Notes: generated by a model from the sequence alone, not told the origin. 64,000 bases of DNA from Littorina saxatilis (GCF_037325665.1 NC_090249.1:59878267-59942266); one strand, 5' to 3'; shown: positions 10,701-25,500, counted from the first letter of the stretch. A program made the numbers and translations.

Positions 10701-11707
10701 AGAAAAAAAGCCTTAGGGTTTTGAAGTGACAAAAAAGTTGTTTTGAGAAAATACACTAAACGTGAAGAAAATGTATTTTTTTGACACAAACGTTTATGAA
10801 ACATGTAACAAAACAACACTAACAAAACAACAGGTATTGCTTAGTTCCACAAGAAAAACATAAACTAAATTCAACAAAATTTAAAATAACAACAGCCAGT
10901 GTTCTGCAAGCACCAAGGAAACTGTTCGAAGGTCACAATGATCAACTCTCATCCGTTATGTGCACGCTGCGTAAAGTATGCCCATCCATAACTCCCAACT
11001 TGTTATCAGTGAAGCCTTTTATCTTGGACCTCTTTTGGACTTGCTTTGAATAATCAGGGAGTCATATGACAGTGTCCTTTACTTTCTATACTACAATATT
11101 TGGGTTGACTTCTGTGAATTGCCATGCAATGCCATGGGTACTTTGGAAGCTCCTCTCCAGCTTCTGCATCTGTAGAGACAACATAAATTCAAAATTAATA
11201 TATGTCTATGACAAACTCATATACTGCTATTCACATTTTCCCAACAATGAAAATGTATTGTAATGTGATACATGTAACACGATATTTGGGCGCATGCATA
11301 TGTCAGTGGTGATAGTCAAGCAGTGAACAAAAAGATGTTTACAAATCATGTGAATGGTGCTGAGGCAGTGCTGATCTGGTTTACAGCTATTGCACATACA
11401 TTGCATGCACAAACCATATGGTCTGCATGGGAAGTATGACCACAAGCAATGTTCACTCACTGGGCCATGTGAATGCATGTTTGTTTGAGCCACAAGAAAA
11501 CTGTGATCACAGGAGGAAACTAAATATAATATGCTCGAGAAAATAAATGAGGAAAGAACAGATGTTTTGCCCCAACACTGACAAACCTTGTGACAACCAA
11601 GCTTCACAGTAGCAGCACATAACTGACTAAATTTGCATCCTATTCAGTGTCTTTGCATCAGGGTGTTGTTACTTAGATTCTGTTCTTCAGCATAAAACAG
11701 TCACACA

Positions 11708-11738
<31 letters not shown>

Positions 11739-13195
11739 ACACCACACACACACACGCACACATAACCAAACAAATGTATAAACCTCTACATGTTTGTCAA
11801 AAGAAGAACAAAATACATACCTACTACCATCTTGCTAATCAGCTGCTTGGAATCTTCCCTGCTCTGCTTGGGCTAGTATTCACTGCACCAGATTTCCCAG
11901 GAGATGCAAGTTGCACCATGGCTGAACAAAGTCATTTTTGTATTGATTGTTCTTTTTCTAAGCAGTTTATTTGCTTTTTTCAAGAGAAAAGATATATGGT
12001 CTGCCTTCTCGTTGCCATAAATGGCAAACTCCGTGTTGTCCTTATTGCCGTACGCATTCCGCTCCGCAACTCTAAAATAAGTCATGGCTCAAAACACTCA
12101 TGGCAACGTGCTTCAAACGTACACCACCGATGGTGATTTCTTGCTCCATCCCAGCTGTTGCAAGGGAAGCACTGCAGCATAGTTTCCAGCCAATTTTCAT
12201 TCTGGACGAAGAAGAATGCATAAACTTGATCTTCCGATTTGTTCGTAGCACTTTCTTTTTAAACTTCTGTCACGCCAGCCTCTGCAACTGATCTGATTTT
12301 AGTCGATAATTATCTCCTTTGCGTGTCAAGCACTGAAATCGGGGCAAAACGTGTGATAAACTGAAGTTTCCACAAAGATATCCAAGGAAAATCGCAGCTG
12401 TAGATGTTTCACATCGCCTTTGGCGAGATCTGGCGGAAATCAAGAATATTGCATTCTGGGAAGGCCGAATCGCACTGAACGAGACCGAGCATAAACGAAG
12501 TTTAATATCCGCGATTCGATTGGTCAGTAGCGAAAAAATTTCACACGGAATCTCCCGGAATCTTCATCGGTTCTCTTCGGCTCATTGGAATGTCTTCCAG
12601 TTGCTAACGGCGCGAAATCCGTAAACGGAAATTCCCGTTGTCCGCGGTACGAACTGATCGTAGCAAAGAAAAGACAACTCATTCCAGTCATGCTAACTTG
12701 ACCACCGTTGACGATGTGTGACTCCCCAGAGTCACCTCTCAAACATACGCATTTTTTGCTGTTTTGTGTTTGTTCAATACACAATTGCATACACATACAT
12801 TGTTCATTTAGCCGTTTTGGCCGTTTATGATTAATTCTGATCTAAAATCAGTACATCAGAGTAACCAGAAGAGGTTCAAAATCCAGAATCAGAAAGAAAA
12901 CGGAAATGACCAGGGAACAAAAAAAAATCACTTTTTTCACTGTGGTGTCTGCCCTTAAAAGCAAACTTCTCCTGCATGACACTGATGCAGATGATTACCA
13001 ACAGTCTATCTTTCACTCCCATCCCCCAAACTGCATACCTCCTCCCCGCCAATCTTAACCCCCCCCCCCCCCCCCCCCTCTCTACTAGGCCTTCCCACCT
13101 TTGGCATAAGAACCCCAGCTAGCACTGCATGTAGACCTTTTCCACTAAGTTTGCAGTAGTTACTTTACATTCCTCACATGTAGTTTTACATTTAG
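10701..13195. other. Intergenic region with a CpG-richer segment, no confident gene
   Basis: The segment 12300-12720 is richer in CpG than its surroundings and looks promoter-like. On the minus strand just beyond it (about 12240-12095) a short open frame includes NENWLETMLQCFPCN and ends with a cysteine pair (RCHECFEP). This resembles a zinc-binding remnant of a transposase, but I cannot name it. A poly-C run lies at about 13060-13078. CA repeats are at 11701-11760. Confidence 0.35.
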
Positions 13196-13372
13196 TACAG
13201 CGGTACCTTCCATGTTGTGAGGCCCCTCTGATGAGAGGACACCTCCCATAAAAGGACGCTTTTTGCTGTTCCTTTGTCTATTATCTTAATCAAAATGTAC
13301 CTGTCACGACAGGTCACCTGCAATGTAGAGACACTGGTCCCAAGGTGTCCTTTCATCACAGGTACCACTGTA
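13196..13372. mobile_element. Small inverted-repeat element downstream of LIG4
   Basis: The ends TACAGCGGTACC and GGTACCACTGTA are inverted. The body contains GATGAGAGGACACC and a matching CAAGGTGTCCTTTCATC inverse. No coding capacity. It lies about 60 bp beyond the probable LIG4 poly(A) signal. Confidence 0.7.
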
Positions 13373-13430
13373 TGATAAACCAGTCAGGTTCTACACCTCT
13401 TCCACAGGCCATACAAAAGAAACAACAAGA

Positions 13431-13436
13431 TTTATT
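13431..13436 (-). terminator. Probable LIG4 poly(A) signal
   Basis: AATAAA on the minus strand, 43 bases beyond the LIG4 stop codon. A 3' UTR this short is plausible but has not been tested. Confidence 0.5.
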
Positions 13437-13478
13437 TTCGAGCATCGTAAATTTGAGCGATGGATCAGTGGCCTGGGA

Positions 13479-13772
13479 TCAGAGTTCAAAGGTCTTTTCT
13501 GGGTACAAGCCGCCCTCCTCCATGCATGCCCGGACCCACTTCTCTGTGACGATGTGGAATTTCTTCTTCCTGCCGCGCCTCACCGCTTTCAGCTCTTCCA
13601 GTCGGCTTAGGTCTCTGTGGAGAACAACAAAATTACAGCATAGGAGTCTGATTCCTTGTTCTGGAAAAAAACACAAAACGTGTGTATTTGAAGAAAAACA
13701 ACAACATTCTTTGTCGTTGTCATTAATCATTGTCTTGACAGCCTTAATTACAAGAGCTATTGTTTCGTTGCT

Positions 13773-13840
<68 letters not shown>

Positions 13841-16800
13841 TATTATAAGCACATGCACTAAGGTATGCACACACACACACAGAGTCATAAGCTAGTCAGC
13901 AAAATTCAAGCTCATATGCAAAGTCTTTAAAACGACACCTCAGACATACTATTCATGTGAAATCACAATGTGTTTTTTTAAATCACACAAAACTATGCCT
14001 GGTGTAGTAAGACAATAGGCGTTGTATGGGTTGTGAATGAGTGACTACTCTTGCTTTTAGTGAGGCAAGCTTTGTCCACGTGTTTCAGACACACCCCTCA
14101 TTAGTGACTGGCTGATAATGTCACGTGAGAAAATTTGACTCGCTAAAACTGATTTATTCGTTCACAACCCATACAAACCTGACAGAGGTATTTCCAAACG
14201 TCGTCTATTGCATACTGACTTTTGATCGACGATGACATGGGACACCTGTTCGTCCAGCTCATTAGCCAGCGTGGCGCCAAAGAAACGTATTTCCAGGGCC
14301 AGGAGGTCCAGAGTGGAGGTGGGGAGGTGTGTGCTGTCATCGCCAATCACCAGGTTCGAATCCATGTATATCCTGCAACAGCAAGCAAGACATTTTCATT
14401 TACAGTGGAACCCTCTTTTTAAGACCAACAGAAATTTGAAAAAATCAAGTCTATGAAGAAGGGAGTCTTGAGCTTGAGGTAAATTTACAAAGGCTATGAA
14501 GAGAATATCTGACAAAGTAAGGCCTTGAAAGAGAGGGAGTCTTAAATTGTGGGGTCTTAAACGGGGGGTTCCACTGTACCAACAGCTTTTCACACATGTA
14601 GGCAGGCAAATACACACACCCACACAAACATGCACACACACACACACTTACACTCACTCACACACACACACACACACAAAGGTTCTATGGTATTTTCTGT
14701 ACAAGATTTATACTCTCATAGTGCTCATGCACTCGCATTAAAAATCCTTGTAAATGAATGCATTTTTTTTCCAAAGTGTAACATTTGACCTGTAACTATA
14801 ACTGACCATAAAAATCACACACAAAAATGCACAAAGGTTTTCACCTTGGTTTAGACTTCAGAGATTATCAGTAGGGCAGGTATAATAGTTGCTAGAACTA
14901 AAGTTCAAAAAATAAAATGCCAGAAAGTTTAGGCTTTGATTTAGACCTTAGACATTATCCGTAGGGCAGGTATTATGGTTGCTAGAGCTAAAGTTAAAAA
15001 AGAATAAAATGCTAGAAAAAATTCACCTTGGTTTAGACCTTAGATATTATCAGTAAGGCAGGTTTTACAGTGGTTGCTAGGTCAAAAGTCAAAAAGAATA
15101 ATATATTTTGATTTAGAATGTAGAGATACATGTTGTCAGTAGTGCCGGTATCATGAATGCCAGGTAAAAAATTAAAAAGACCAAAACGGTAAAAGAATCA
15201 GCAGAGACCTGCAAGTGCGAAAGAGTCCATAAGGCGATTCATCAGGGAAATACTCCTCTTCCAGCTCTGCTATTTCCTCCGCCGTCACTGTCGCCACTCC
15301 CTGCCCCTCCTGTGACACACTTTCCAGTTTACAGAAACCATTTGTATCCTTAGCGGACGCACACAAGCACACACGCAGGCACACACGCACACACACAAAG
15401 AGTCATTAACTAGTCCACAATATTCAAGCTCAAATGCAAAGAGTCCTAACAATCCTTGTCACAAGACGACATCTCCGACGTGCTATTTGTGGGAAATCAA
15501 ACTGTGTCTGAATAACTGAAATGCCGCAAAAAAACTGCTTTTTCTGTGGAATAACCAAATTTTTATTTTGGTCATCATCCACAACAGCAGATTTATTTTT
15601 CCGCAGCAAGACTGTCTTTCCGCAAAATAATATTGGAAGCTTTTTCCACAACATAATTTGCATTCACTTTTTCCTCAGAATAATTTGTAAAACTTTTTAA
15701 AATAAAATCCTTTGTCGCTGTTCTCTGGGTCATTTTGGATGAGACTATCTCTTAAAAGAGAGAGAACATGTGTGCTTTAATTTTAAAATGAGCAACTCAA
15801 AGATTCCACAGACAAAATAATTGGACTTATTCGGCAGTAAACGAACAGTCGTTTAATAGCAGCATTCTTCGTTCAAGTTTTTCCACTAATTGCTTTTAGA
15901 AAATGAATTCATCAAAAACGTCTAACCGTGCACTGTGACCACACAGCCTGATAAGTTTTGGTATGTGACCAAGCAGAGGGCGGTGGTCTTGTCCCATGTA
16001 AAAGCCTGATAAGTTCTGGTATGTGACCAAGCAGAGGGCGATGGTCTTGTCCCATGTAAAAGGTATGTGACCAAGCAGAGGGCGATGGTCTTGTCCCGTG
16101 TAAAAGGTATGTGACCAAGCAGAGGGCGATGGTCTTGTCCCGTGTAAAAGGTATGTGACCAAGCAGAGGGCGATGGTCTTGTCCCGTGTAAAAGGTATGT
16201 GACCAAGCAGAGGGCGATGGTCTTGTCCCGTGTAAAAGGTATGTGACCAAGCAGAGGGCGATGGTCTTGTCCCGTGTAAAAGGTATGTGACCAAGCAGAG
16301 GGCGATGGTCTTGTCCCATGTAAAAGGTATGTGACCAAGCAGAGGGCGATGGTCTTGTCCCATGTAAAAGGTATGTGACCAAGCAGAGGGCGATGGTCTT
16401 GTCCCATGTAAAAGGTATGTGACCAAGCAGAGGGCGATGGTCTTGTCCCATGTAAAAGGTATGTGACCAAGCAGAGGGCGATGGTCCTGTCCCATGTAAA
16501 AGGTATGTGACCAAGCAGAGGGCGGTGGTCTTGTCCCATGTAAAAGGTATGTGACCAAGCAGAGGGCGGTGGTCTTGTCCCATGTAAAAGCCTGATAAGT
16601 TCTGGTATGTGACCAAGCAGAGGGCGGTGGTCTTGTCCCATGTAAAAGCCTGATAAGTTCTGGTATGTGACCAAGCAGAGGGCGGTGGTCTTGTCCCATG
16701 TAAAAGCCTGATAAGTTCTGGTATGTGACCAAGCAGAGGGCGGTGGTCTTGTCCCATGTAAAAGGTATGTGACCAAGCAGAGGGCGGTGGTCTTGTCCCA

Positions 16801-19800
16801 TGTAAAAGCCTGATAAGTTCTGGTATGTGACCAAGCAGAGGGCGGTGGTCTTGTCCCATGTAAAAGGTATGTGACCAAGCAGAGGGCGGTGGTCTTGTCC
16901 CATGTAAAAGGTATGTGACCAAGCAGAGGGCGGTGGTCTTGTCCCATGTAAAAGCCTGATAAGTTTTGGTATGTGACCAAGCAGAGGGCGGTGGTCTTGT
17001 CCCATGTAAAAGCCTGATAAGTTCTGGTATGTGACCAAGCAGAGGGCGGTGGTCTTGTCTCATGTAAAAGGTATGTGACCAAGCAGAGGGCGGTGGTCTT
17101 GTCCCATGTAAAAGGTATGTGACCAAGCAGAGGGCGATGGTCTTGTCCCATGTAAAAGGTATGTGACCAAGCAGAGGGCGGTGGTCTTGTCCCATGTAAA
17201 AGGTATGTGACCAAGCAGAGGGCGATGGTCTTGTCCCATGTAAAAGGTGTGTGACCAAGCAGAGGGCGGTGGTCTTGTCCCATGTAAAAGGTATGTGACC
17301 AAGCAGAGGGCGATGGTCTTGTCCCATGTAAAAGGTGTGTGACCAAGCAGAGGGCGATGGTCTTGTCCCATGTAAAAGGTGTGTGACCAAGCAGAGGGCG
17401 ATGGTCTTGTCCCATGTAAAAGGTATGTGACCAAGCAGAGGGCGATGGTCTTGTCCCATGTAAAAGGTGTGTGACCAAGCAGAGGGCGATGGTCTTGTCC
17501 CATGTAAAAGGTGTGTGACCAAGCAGAGGGCGATGGTCTTGTCCCATGTAAAAGGTGTGTGACCAAGCAGAGGGCGATGGTCTTGTCCCATGTAAAAGGT
17601 GTGTGACCAAGCAGAGGGCGGTGGTCTTGTCCCATGTAAAAGGTATGTGACCAAGCAGAGGGCGATGGTCTTGTCCCATGTAAAAGGTGTGTGACCAAGC
17701 AGAGGGCGATGGTCTTGTCCCATGTAAAAGGTGTGTGACCAAGCAGAGGGCGATGGTCTTGTCCCATGTAAAAGGTATGTGACCAAGCAGAGGGCGATGG
17801 TCTTGTCCCATGTAAAAGGTATGTGACCAAGCAGAGGGCGATGGTCTTGTCCCATGTAAAAGGTGTGTGACCAAGCAGAGGGCGATGGTCTTGTCCCATG
17901 TAAAAGGTGTGTGACCAAGCAGAGGGCGATGGTCTTGTCCCATGTAAAAGGTGTGTGACCAAGCAGAGGGCGATGGTCTTGTCCCATGTAAAAGGTATGT
18001 GACCAAGCAGAGGGCGATGGTCTTGTCCCATGTAAAAGGTATGTGACCAAGCAGAGGGCGATGGTCTTGTCCCATGTAAAAGGTGTGTGACCAAGCAGAG
18101 GGCGATGGTCTTGTCCCATGTAAAAGGTGTGTGACCAAGCAGAGGGCGATGGTCTTGTCCCATGTAAAAGGTATGTGACCAAGCAGAGGGCGATGGTCTT
18201 GTCCCATGTAAAAGGTGTGTGACCAAGCAGAGGGCGATGGTCTTGTCCCATGTAAAAGGTGTGTGACCAAGCAGAGGGCGATGGTCTTGTCCCATGTAAA
18301 AGGTGTGTGACCAAGCAGAGGGCGATGGTCTTGTCCCATGTAAAAGGTGTGTGACCAAGCAGAGGGCGGTGGTCTTGTCCCATGTAAAAGGTATGTGACC
18401 AAGCAGAGGGCGATGGTCTTGTCCCATGTAAAAGGTGTGTGACCAAGCAGAGGGCGATGGTCTTGTCCCATGTAAAAGGTGTGTGACCAAGCAGAGGGCG
18501 ATGGTCTTGTCCCATGTAAAAGGTATGTGACCAAGCAGAGGGCGATGGTCTTGTCCCATGTAAAAGGTGTGTGACCAAGCAGAGGGCGATGGTCTTGTCC
18601 CATGTAAAAGGTGTGTGACCAAGCAGAGGGCGATGGTCTTGTCCCATGTAAAAGGTGTGTGACCAAGCAGAGGGCGATGGTCTTGTCCCATGTAAAAGGT
18701 GTGTGACCAAGCAGAGGGCGATGGTCTTGTCCCGTGTAAAAGGTATGTGACCAAGCAGAGGGCGATGGTCTTGTCCCGTGTAAAAGGTATGTGACCAAGC
18801 AGAGGGCGATGGTCTTGTCCCGTGTAAAAGGTATGTGACCAAGCAGAGGGCGATGGTCTTGTCCCGTGTAAAAGGTATGTGACCAAGCAGAGGGCGATGG
18901 TCTTGTCCCATGTAAAAGGTATGTGACCAAGCAGAGGGCGATGGTCTTGTCCCGTGTAAAAGGTATGTGACCAAGCAGAGGGCGATGGTCTTGTCCCGTG
19001 TAAAAGGTATGTGACCAAGCAGAGGGCGATGGTCTTGTCCCGTGTAAAAGGTATGTGACCAAGCAGAGGGCGATGGTCTTGTCCCGTGTAAAAGGTATGT
19101 GACCAAGCAGAGGGCGATGGTCTTGTCCCATGTAAAAGGTATGTGACCAAGCAGAGGGCGATGGTCTTGTCCCGTGTAAAAGGTATGTGACCAAGCAGAG
19201 GGCGATGGTCTTGTCCCGTGTAAAAGGTATGTGACCAAGCAGAGGGCGATGGTCTTGTCCCGTGTAAAAGGTATGTGACCAAGCAGAGGGCGGTGGTCTT
19301 GTCCCATGTAAAAGCCTGATAAGTTCTGGTATGTGACCAAGCAGAGGGCGGTGGTCTTGTCCCATGTAAAAGGTATGTGACCAAGCAGAGGGCGGTGGTC
19401 TTGTCCCGTGTAAAAGGTATGTGACCAAGCAGAGGGCGGTGGTCTTGTCCCATGTAAAAGCCTGATAAGTTTTGGTATGTGACCAAGCAGAGGGCGGTGG
19501 TCTTGTCCCATGTAAAAGCCTGATAAGTTTTGGTATGTGACCAAGCAGAGGGCGGTGGTCTTGTCCCATGTAAAAGGTATGTGACCAAGCAGAGGGCGAT
19601 GGTCTTGTCCCGTGTAAAAGGTATGTGACCAAGCAGAGGGCGGTGGTCTTGTCCCGTGTAAAAGGTATGTGACCAAGCAGAGGGCGGTGGTCTTGTCCCA
19701 TGTAAAAGCCTGATAAGTTCTGGTATGTGACCAAGCAGAGGGCGGTGGTCTTGTCCCATGTAAAAGGTATGTGACCAAGCAGAGGGCGGTGGTCTTGTCC

Positions 19801-22356
19801 CATGTAAAAGGTGTGTGACCAAGCAGAGGGCGATGGTCTTGTCCCATGTAAAAGGTATGTGACCAAGCAGAGGGCGATGGTCTTGTCCCATGTAAAAGGT
19901 ATGTGACCAAGCAGAGGGCGGTGGTCTTGTCCCATGTAAAAGGTATGTGACCAAGCAGAGGGCGGTGGTCTTGTCCCATGTAAAAGGTATGTGACCAAGC
20001 AGAGGGCGATGGTCTTGTCCCATGTAAAAGGTATGTGACCAAGCAGAGGGCGATGGTCTTGTCCCATGTAAAAGGTATGTGACCAAGCAGAGGGCGGTGG
20101 TCTTGTCCCGTGTAAAAGGTATGTGACCAAGCAGAGGGCGATGGTCTTGTCCCATGTAAAAGGTATGTGACCAAGCAGAGGGCGGTGGTCTTGTCCCATG
20201 TAAAAGGTATGTGACCAAGCAGAGGGCGGTGGTCTTGTCCCGTGTAAAAGGTATGTGACCAAGCAGAGGGCGATGGTCTTGTCCCATGTAAAAGGTATGT
20301 GACCAAGCAGAGGGCGATGGTCTTGTCCCATGTAAAAGGTATGTGACCAAGCAGAGGGCGATGGTCTTGTCCCGTGTAAAAGGTATGTGACCAAGCAGAG
20401 GGCGATGGTCTTGTCCCATGTAAAAGGTATGTGACCAAGCAGAGGGCGATGGTCTTGTCCCATGTAAAAGGTATGTGACCAAGCAGAGGGCGATGGTCTT
20501 GTCCCATGTAAAAGGTATGTGACCAAGCAGAGGGCGATGGTCTTGTCCCATGTAAAAGGTGTGTGACCAAGCAGAGGGCGGTGGTCTTGTCCCGTGTAAA
20601 AGGTGTGTGACCAAGCAGAGGGCGGTGGTCTTGTCCCGTGTAAAAGCCTGGGCGGATCTGAGATGGTGATCTAAGTTTGTTTGTTTGTTTGTTTGTTTGC
20701 TTAACGCCCAGCCGACCACGAAGGGCCATATCAGGGCGGTGCTGCTTTGACATATAACGTGCGCCACACACAAGACAGAAGTCGCAGCACAGGCTTCATG
20801 TCTCACCCAGTCACATTATTCTGACACCGGACCAACCAGTCCTAGCACTAACCCCATAATGCCAGACGCCAGGCGGAGCAGCCACTAGATTGCCAATTTT
20901 AAAGTCTTAGGTATGACCCGGCCGGGGTTCGAACCCACGACCTCCCGATCACGGGGCGGACGCCTTACCACTAGGCCAACCGTGGAGTGTGCCTTTAAAC
21001 CATAAAGTGAAGTGAGGCACTGCAAGATTCTTTTCTACCAAGACAAAGTCAGTTGCCGATGGACCAAGCAACCAACCTTGCCCATAGTACTGAAGATATG
21101 TTTGAGCTGCTCTTCCGTCACATCTTCCGTGAAGCTGTCGCCGTATTGATCATAGTCCTGCTGGAACTGTTTGCGTGTGGCCGGTGAGGTGTGAATCATA
21201 TCACCAGGAGTCCTGGACAACAAACAAACAGCACACTTAATGTGAGACTGATTCTGATCTGTTATGACATGGACAGAAATGTGGGTAAGCTGTTAACCCC
21301 GTCACTGCCACAATACGTATGAGGTACGTTTTTTTGCTGTCATGAAAAAATCAATACTCTGACAACAAAAACAATCGCTGTATATTGCCCTTTGAATAGC
21401 AGCAAGAGGATTGCCTCCTCTGGAGACCCTCAATTTGGGTGTCATTGTTTTACCTTGTATGTTATGATTTTTTATTGAATTGTTTAACTGAATTCTTCCT
21501 GCAATCATGGGGTTAAAATATCAGACATTCTAGTCGATATGAAAATGAAACATAGAAGAATGTTGCCACGCATACATGCACTCAAGCACAGACACACACA
21601 CATACAGACACCTGCCTCTGATAATAACACCCCAAAACATATAATAAGAAGATGGTCAGTTACCATGGAATCCAGTGACCAGCATCCAGCACTCTGCGGA
21701 ACCAAGTGACTTTGACAATGTCGTACTTGTCTGTCTTAATCAGATTGGCGACCTTTACCGCCACTTTCTCCGCCAGCACGAAAGTGGTTGAGCTCCCTGG
21801 TGGGGAACAGAAGAGAGAAACAAGTTGCGTCAAGCGATATCAAGACATTTAGTCAATCTGTGGGCCTCACAGAATGAAACTGAACATAGCGCATTTTTCA
21901 CAAAGTATCATACACCATTTCACACGGAATCAAAGGCCGGGGCATACCATCCAAAACCTTTTCCTAGCTACAGAGACGCTTGAAACACAAAGACTGGTCT
22001 GTCCTCACCAGGATTCTGTACAAACTCTCCCCCCATCTCCTTCACTTTCCTCTCTATCTGCTGCTTGGTCAGGTCTGCGGGGCCGTTGATCACGCACACC
22101 TCTTTGCCTGACAGCACCTGAGATACCTGATACATAACAGACACAAAAGATTACTGTTGTGTGATACATGGGTTATGTGAGCAATGATTTGTACAACATG
22201 CGAAACACACAAAAGTGATTCATTCAATAAGGGTTATACTGTGTCTGTGGGTAGACTGTAATACTGTTCGTTCCTCCTCTTTCATAGAAAGTTACTGTAC
22301 AAAAAGGTGCACAGTGTGTGATAATTGTACAGAAAAAACGACAACATAACAACACA

Positions 22357-22397
<41 letters not shown>

Positions 22398-22444
22398 GCG
22401 TGCACGCACGCGTGCACGCACGCACGCATGCACGCACGCACGCG

Positions 22445-22512
<68 letters not shown>

Positions 22513-25500
22513 CACCTGTTCCACATCGGAGACGTCAGCCCCTCTGAATCGAGACATGAGCTGAGGCTGCACTGCTCGCTGCACAATGCGGCGTTTCTTC
22601 TTGGTGGGCGCCCCCTCCCCCTCTCCGTCCTCTCCCAGTTCCATGCGGCCCCCTGTTAGTTTGCCGCCGGATTTCTGTTAACCAAAAAAGTTACGTATTT
22701 TGGTGTTAACTGGGAAAAAACATTTCTGCCTATGGCAATACAGTGGAAACCCTCCTTTTAACAACCTTCACAAATATGATAAAATCAGGTCTGCCTATGG
22801 CAATACAGTGGAAACCCTCCTTTTAACAACCTTCACAAATATGATAAAATCAGGTCTGCCTATAGGCCCATTGCAGAAACTCAAGTTAACAACAGCATTT
22901 CTACTCGGCGCGCGCGGTATGAGAATCACGGGTCGTAACTCTCTGGAATTGGTCATCCGCCGCCATGTTGGATGCCTTGCACGATCTCTGACAGTGCTTG
23001 AGCGTTGGGTGGCGACTCGACAAAAGTGAAAATGACACGTTGTGTGGCCAAAAACTGCAGTCAGCAGGCACACTTTAGGATCCCTAAAGTTGTTTACCAT
23101 CAGGGTGACAACTGGAAGGAAGTTACTGAGCGGAGAAGACGATTATAACTGGTTATTTTTTGCTGTGTGCAGTGCGCTAATCAACAATTGTCCATCGGTT
23201 GTGCCTTTAGAGTGAACACTGTGATAGGATGCTTTGAAAATTATACTTTGCAGTAGTTACCTGAGCTGCATTGTACCTCATTTGCCTGTCTTGAGAGCTT
23301 TATCTTGTGAATTTTGGTGCACTGTCTGCATGGTAATTTGAGATAAAGAATAAATAAATGAATAGAATAATGTATTCTTGCTTTACTTTTTATGTTGTGC
23401 TGTTGTGTTAAAAAGGCAGATCCCCTTTGGACTCATGCATCCACAGTTTTCTTCATTTTGTCTGCATACACTGACAGTGAAATACGCAAAAAGAACAAGA
23501 GTGCAATGAAGAAAACTAACAAAGACGGCATCCAATATGGCGGCGCGATGAGAGTATGAGCGGAGTTGTGCCCCTTAGGGCTAAAGCTAGCCGATCCATT
23601 TGATAACGTCACGCCGAGTAAGAAGAATGAATTGGACCTATAGCAATACAGTGGAAACCCTCCTTTTAACAACCTTCACAAATATGATAAAATCAGGTCT
23701 GCCTATGGCAATACAGTGAAAACCCCCCTTTTAACAACCTTCACAAATGTGATAAAATCAGGTCTAAAAAAGGCAGGAGTCTTAAAATGGAGGTAAATTT
23801 AACAGAGGTTATGAACAAAACATCTACAAAAGGAGGGCTTTAAAAAGAAGAAAGTCTTAAATCAGGGGGTCTTAAAAGGGAGGTTCTACTGTATCCACAT
23901 GTAGCCAGACCTGGGAACCCCTGTTTTGCACTTGGAGTATTCTCAAACAAACTTGGTGTATTTTCAGAAAAATTAGCGTACTCCACACAGCATTTGAACA
24001 TCCATGATTCAAACATGCTTCACAAGCGTCCGTAGCACAGTTAATAAAGTTTACCAATACCTTTAAAACAAAAGCTTCTTTCAATGTTTACTGACAATGA
24101 CTGTAATCATGTAAGTAGTCTAAGAATATTTCTCGTCGTATTATTTCCCACTGACCGTACTGATCGTATTCTAGACAATCATGCGTACAAAATACGGTGA
24201 AATGGTATGGGTTCCCAGGTCTGTGTAGCCCTATGTGAGCTTGTTCGTCACACCGAATGAATGGCAACATTTCTACTCTTCTTTCAGCATGTGACATCTA
24301 TATCTTGTACCTGGGTGTGTTTTTGTTGGAGTGCAGTGAAACCCCCCTTTTAAGACCCCCCATTTAAGACTCCCTCCATTTTAAGACCCTGTTTTCTCAT
24401 ATTTTGTGTTATTAACCTCTGTAAACTTACCCCCATTTTAAGACTCCCTCCTTTGTTAAGACCTGATTTTCTCAGATTTGTGTAGGTCTTAACACTTTCG
24501 CGACGGGAGGTGACTAAATTAGTAACAGCGCTGACACGCCCACGGACGGGAAGTGACTATTTTAATAACAGACATACAAGGTACACGACTCGTGATTGCT
24601 TCCCGGTTTTTGAAGCTTGCAATAAATTGAGTTGTTTCCCTTGATACACGTGACTTGCTCTCCGCCATGTGCAAATTAGAGAAGATTTGAGTGGTTTTTT
24701 TTAACAAAAAAAATGAATCGAAGGCGAGCCTTGTCACGGGAGGAGATTCTCCGGATGTTGGATCTTGAGGATCCTGTAGATCATGATTCCGACGTGTTGT
24801 TTTCGCCTCAAGAAAGCAATAATAGCAGTGATATTGAGGAAGAAACAGTCCTGTTGTTGCTAGTATGAGTCGGCAAACTACACGTGGTAGGGTGGTACTG
24901 CATGGATCTTCGAATAGTGTAGTTGCAAGGGGGGCGTGGCAGCACTGATAACAATGGATGGCTGGAGCCTCCTAATCCTTTTGGAAATGTTCATAGGTGT
25001 ACAGTTGGGACTTTGTTGTGAAAATGTGACTTATATTCAATATGGATTACCTAGACATCATTTGGTGAGTGTCACAGTTTTGTTTTATTTGAGTCAGGAT
25101 GCTGTGAGTGAATGCGGGATTTGCTTGTTTTTTTCTTTGTACTGTCTCCTTATTTCTGTGTAGAATTTTAACAATATTTCAGCTAATTCATAGGTTTTAC
25201 ACCTTGTTTGGTTATAAAATTATTTATAATACTTTCTGTTAAAAAATAACTTTTAAAAAAGCAGTGGAAAAGAACACACACAAAAAAACGTTAAAAAACA
25301 CAAATTATCCCCCTTTCACCCCCCCCCTTTGCTAAAACAAATCGCGTGACAAACTTATAAATAGCACGACTGAACTGGGCATCCATTTTTTAATTAGTAC
25401 ACAAAATTTGGTGGTGATTGGACTTAATTCAAGCTTGCTAGACAGATTTCTTTACAGTTACTGTTTTTTGGGAAGTTTCTTGGTGGCAAGCTTGGGCAGG

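Noticed and set aside
15896-20806. Open frames of up to 1,619 codons on the minus strand with tandem repeats of [13 protein letters not shown]-like text
   Set aside because: All three frames are open because the 44-bp unit lacks stops. Frames rotate through the same unit, and there is no start, splice or homology logic. This is satellite DNA in a LIG4 intron.
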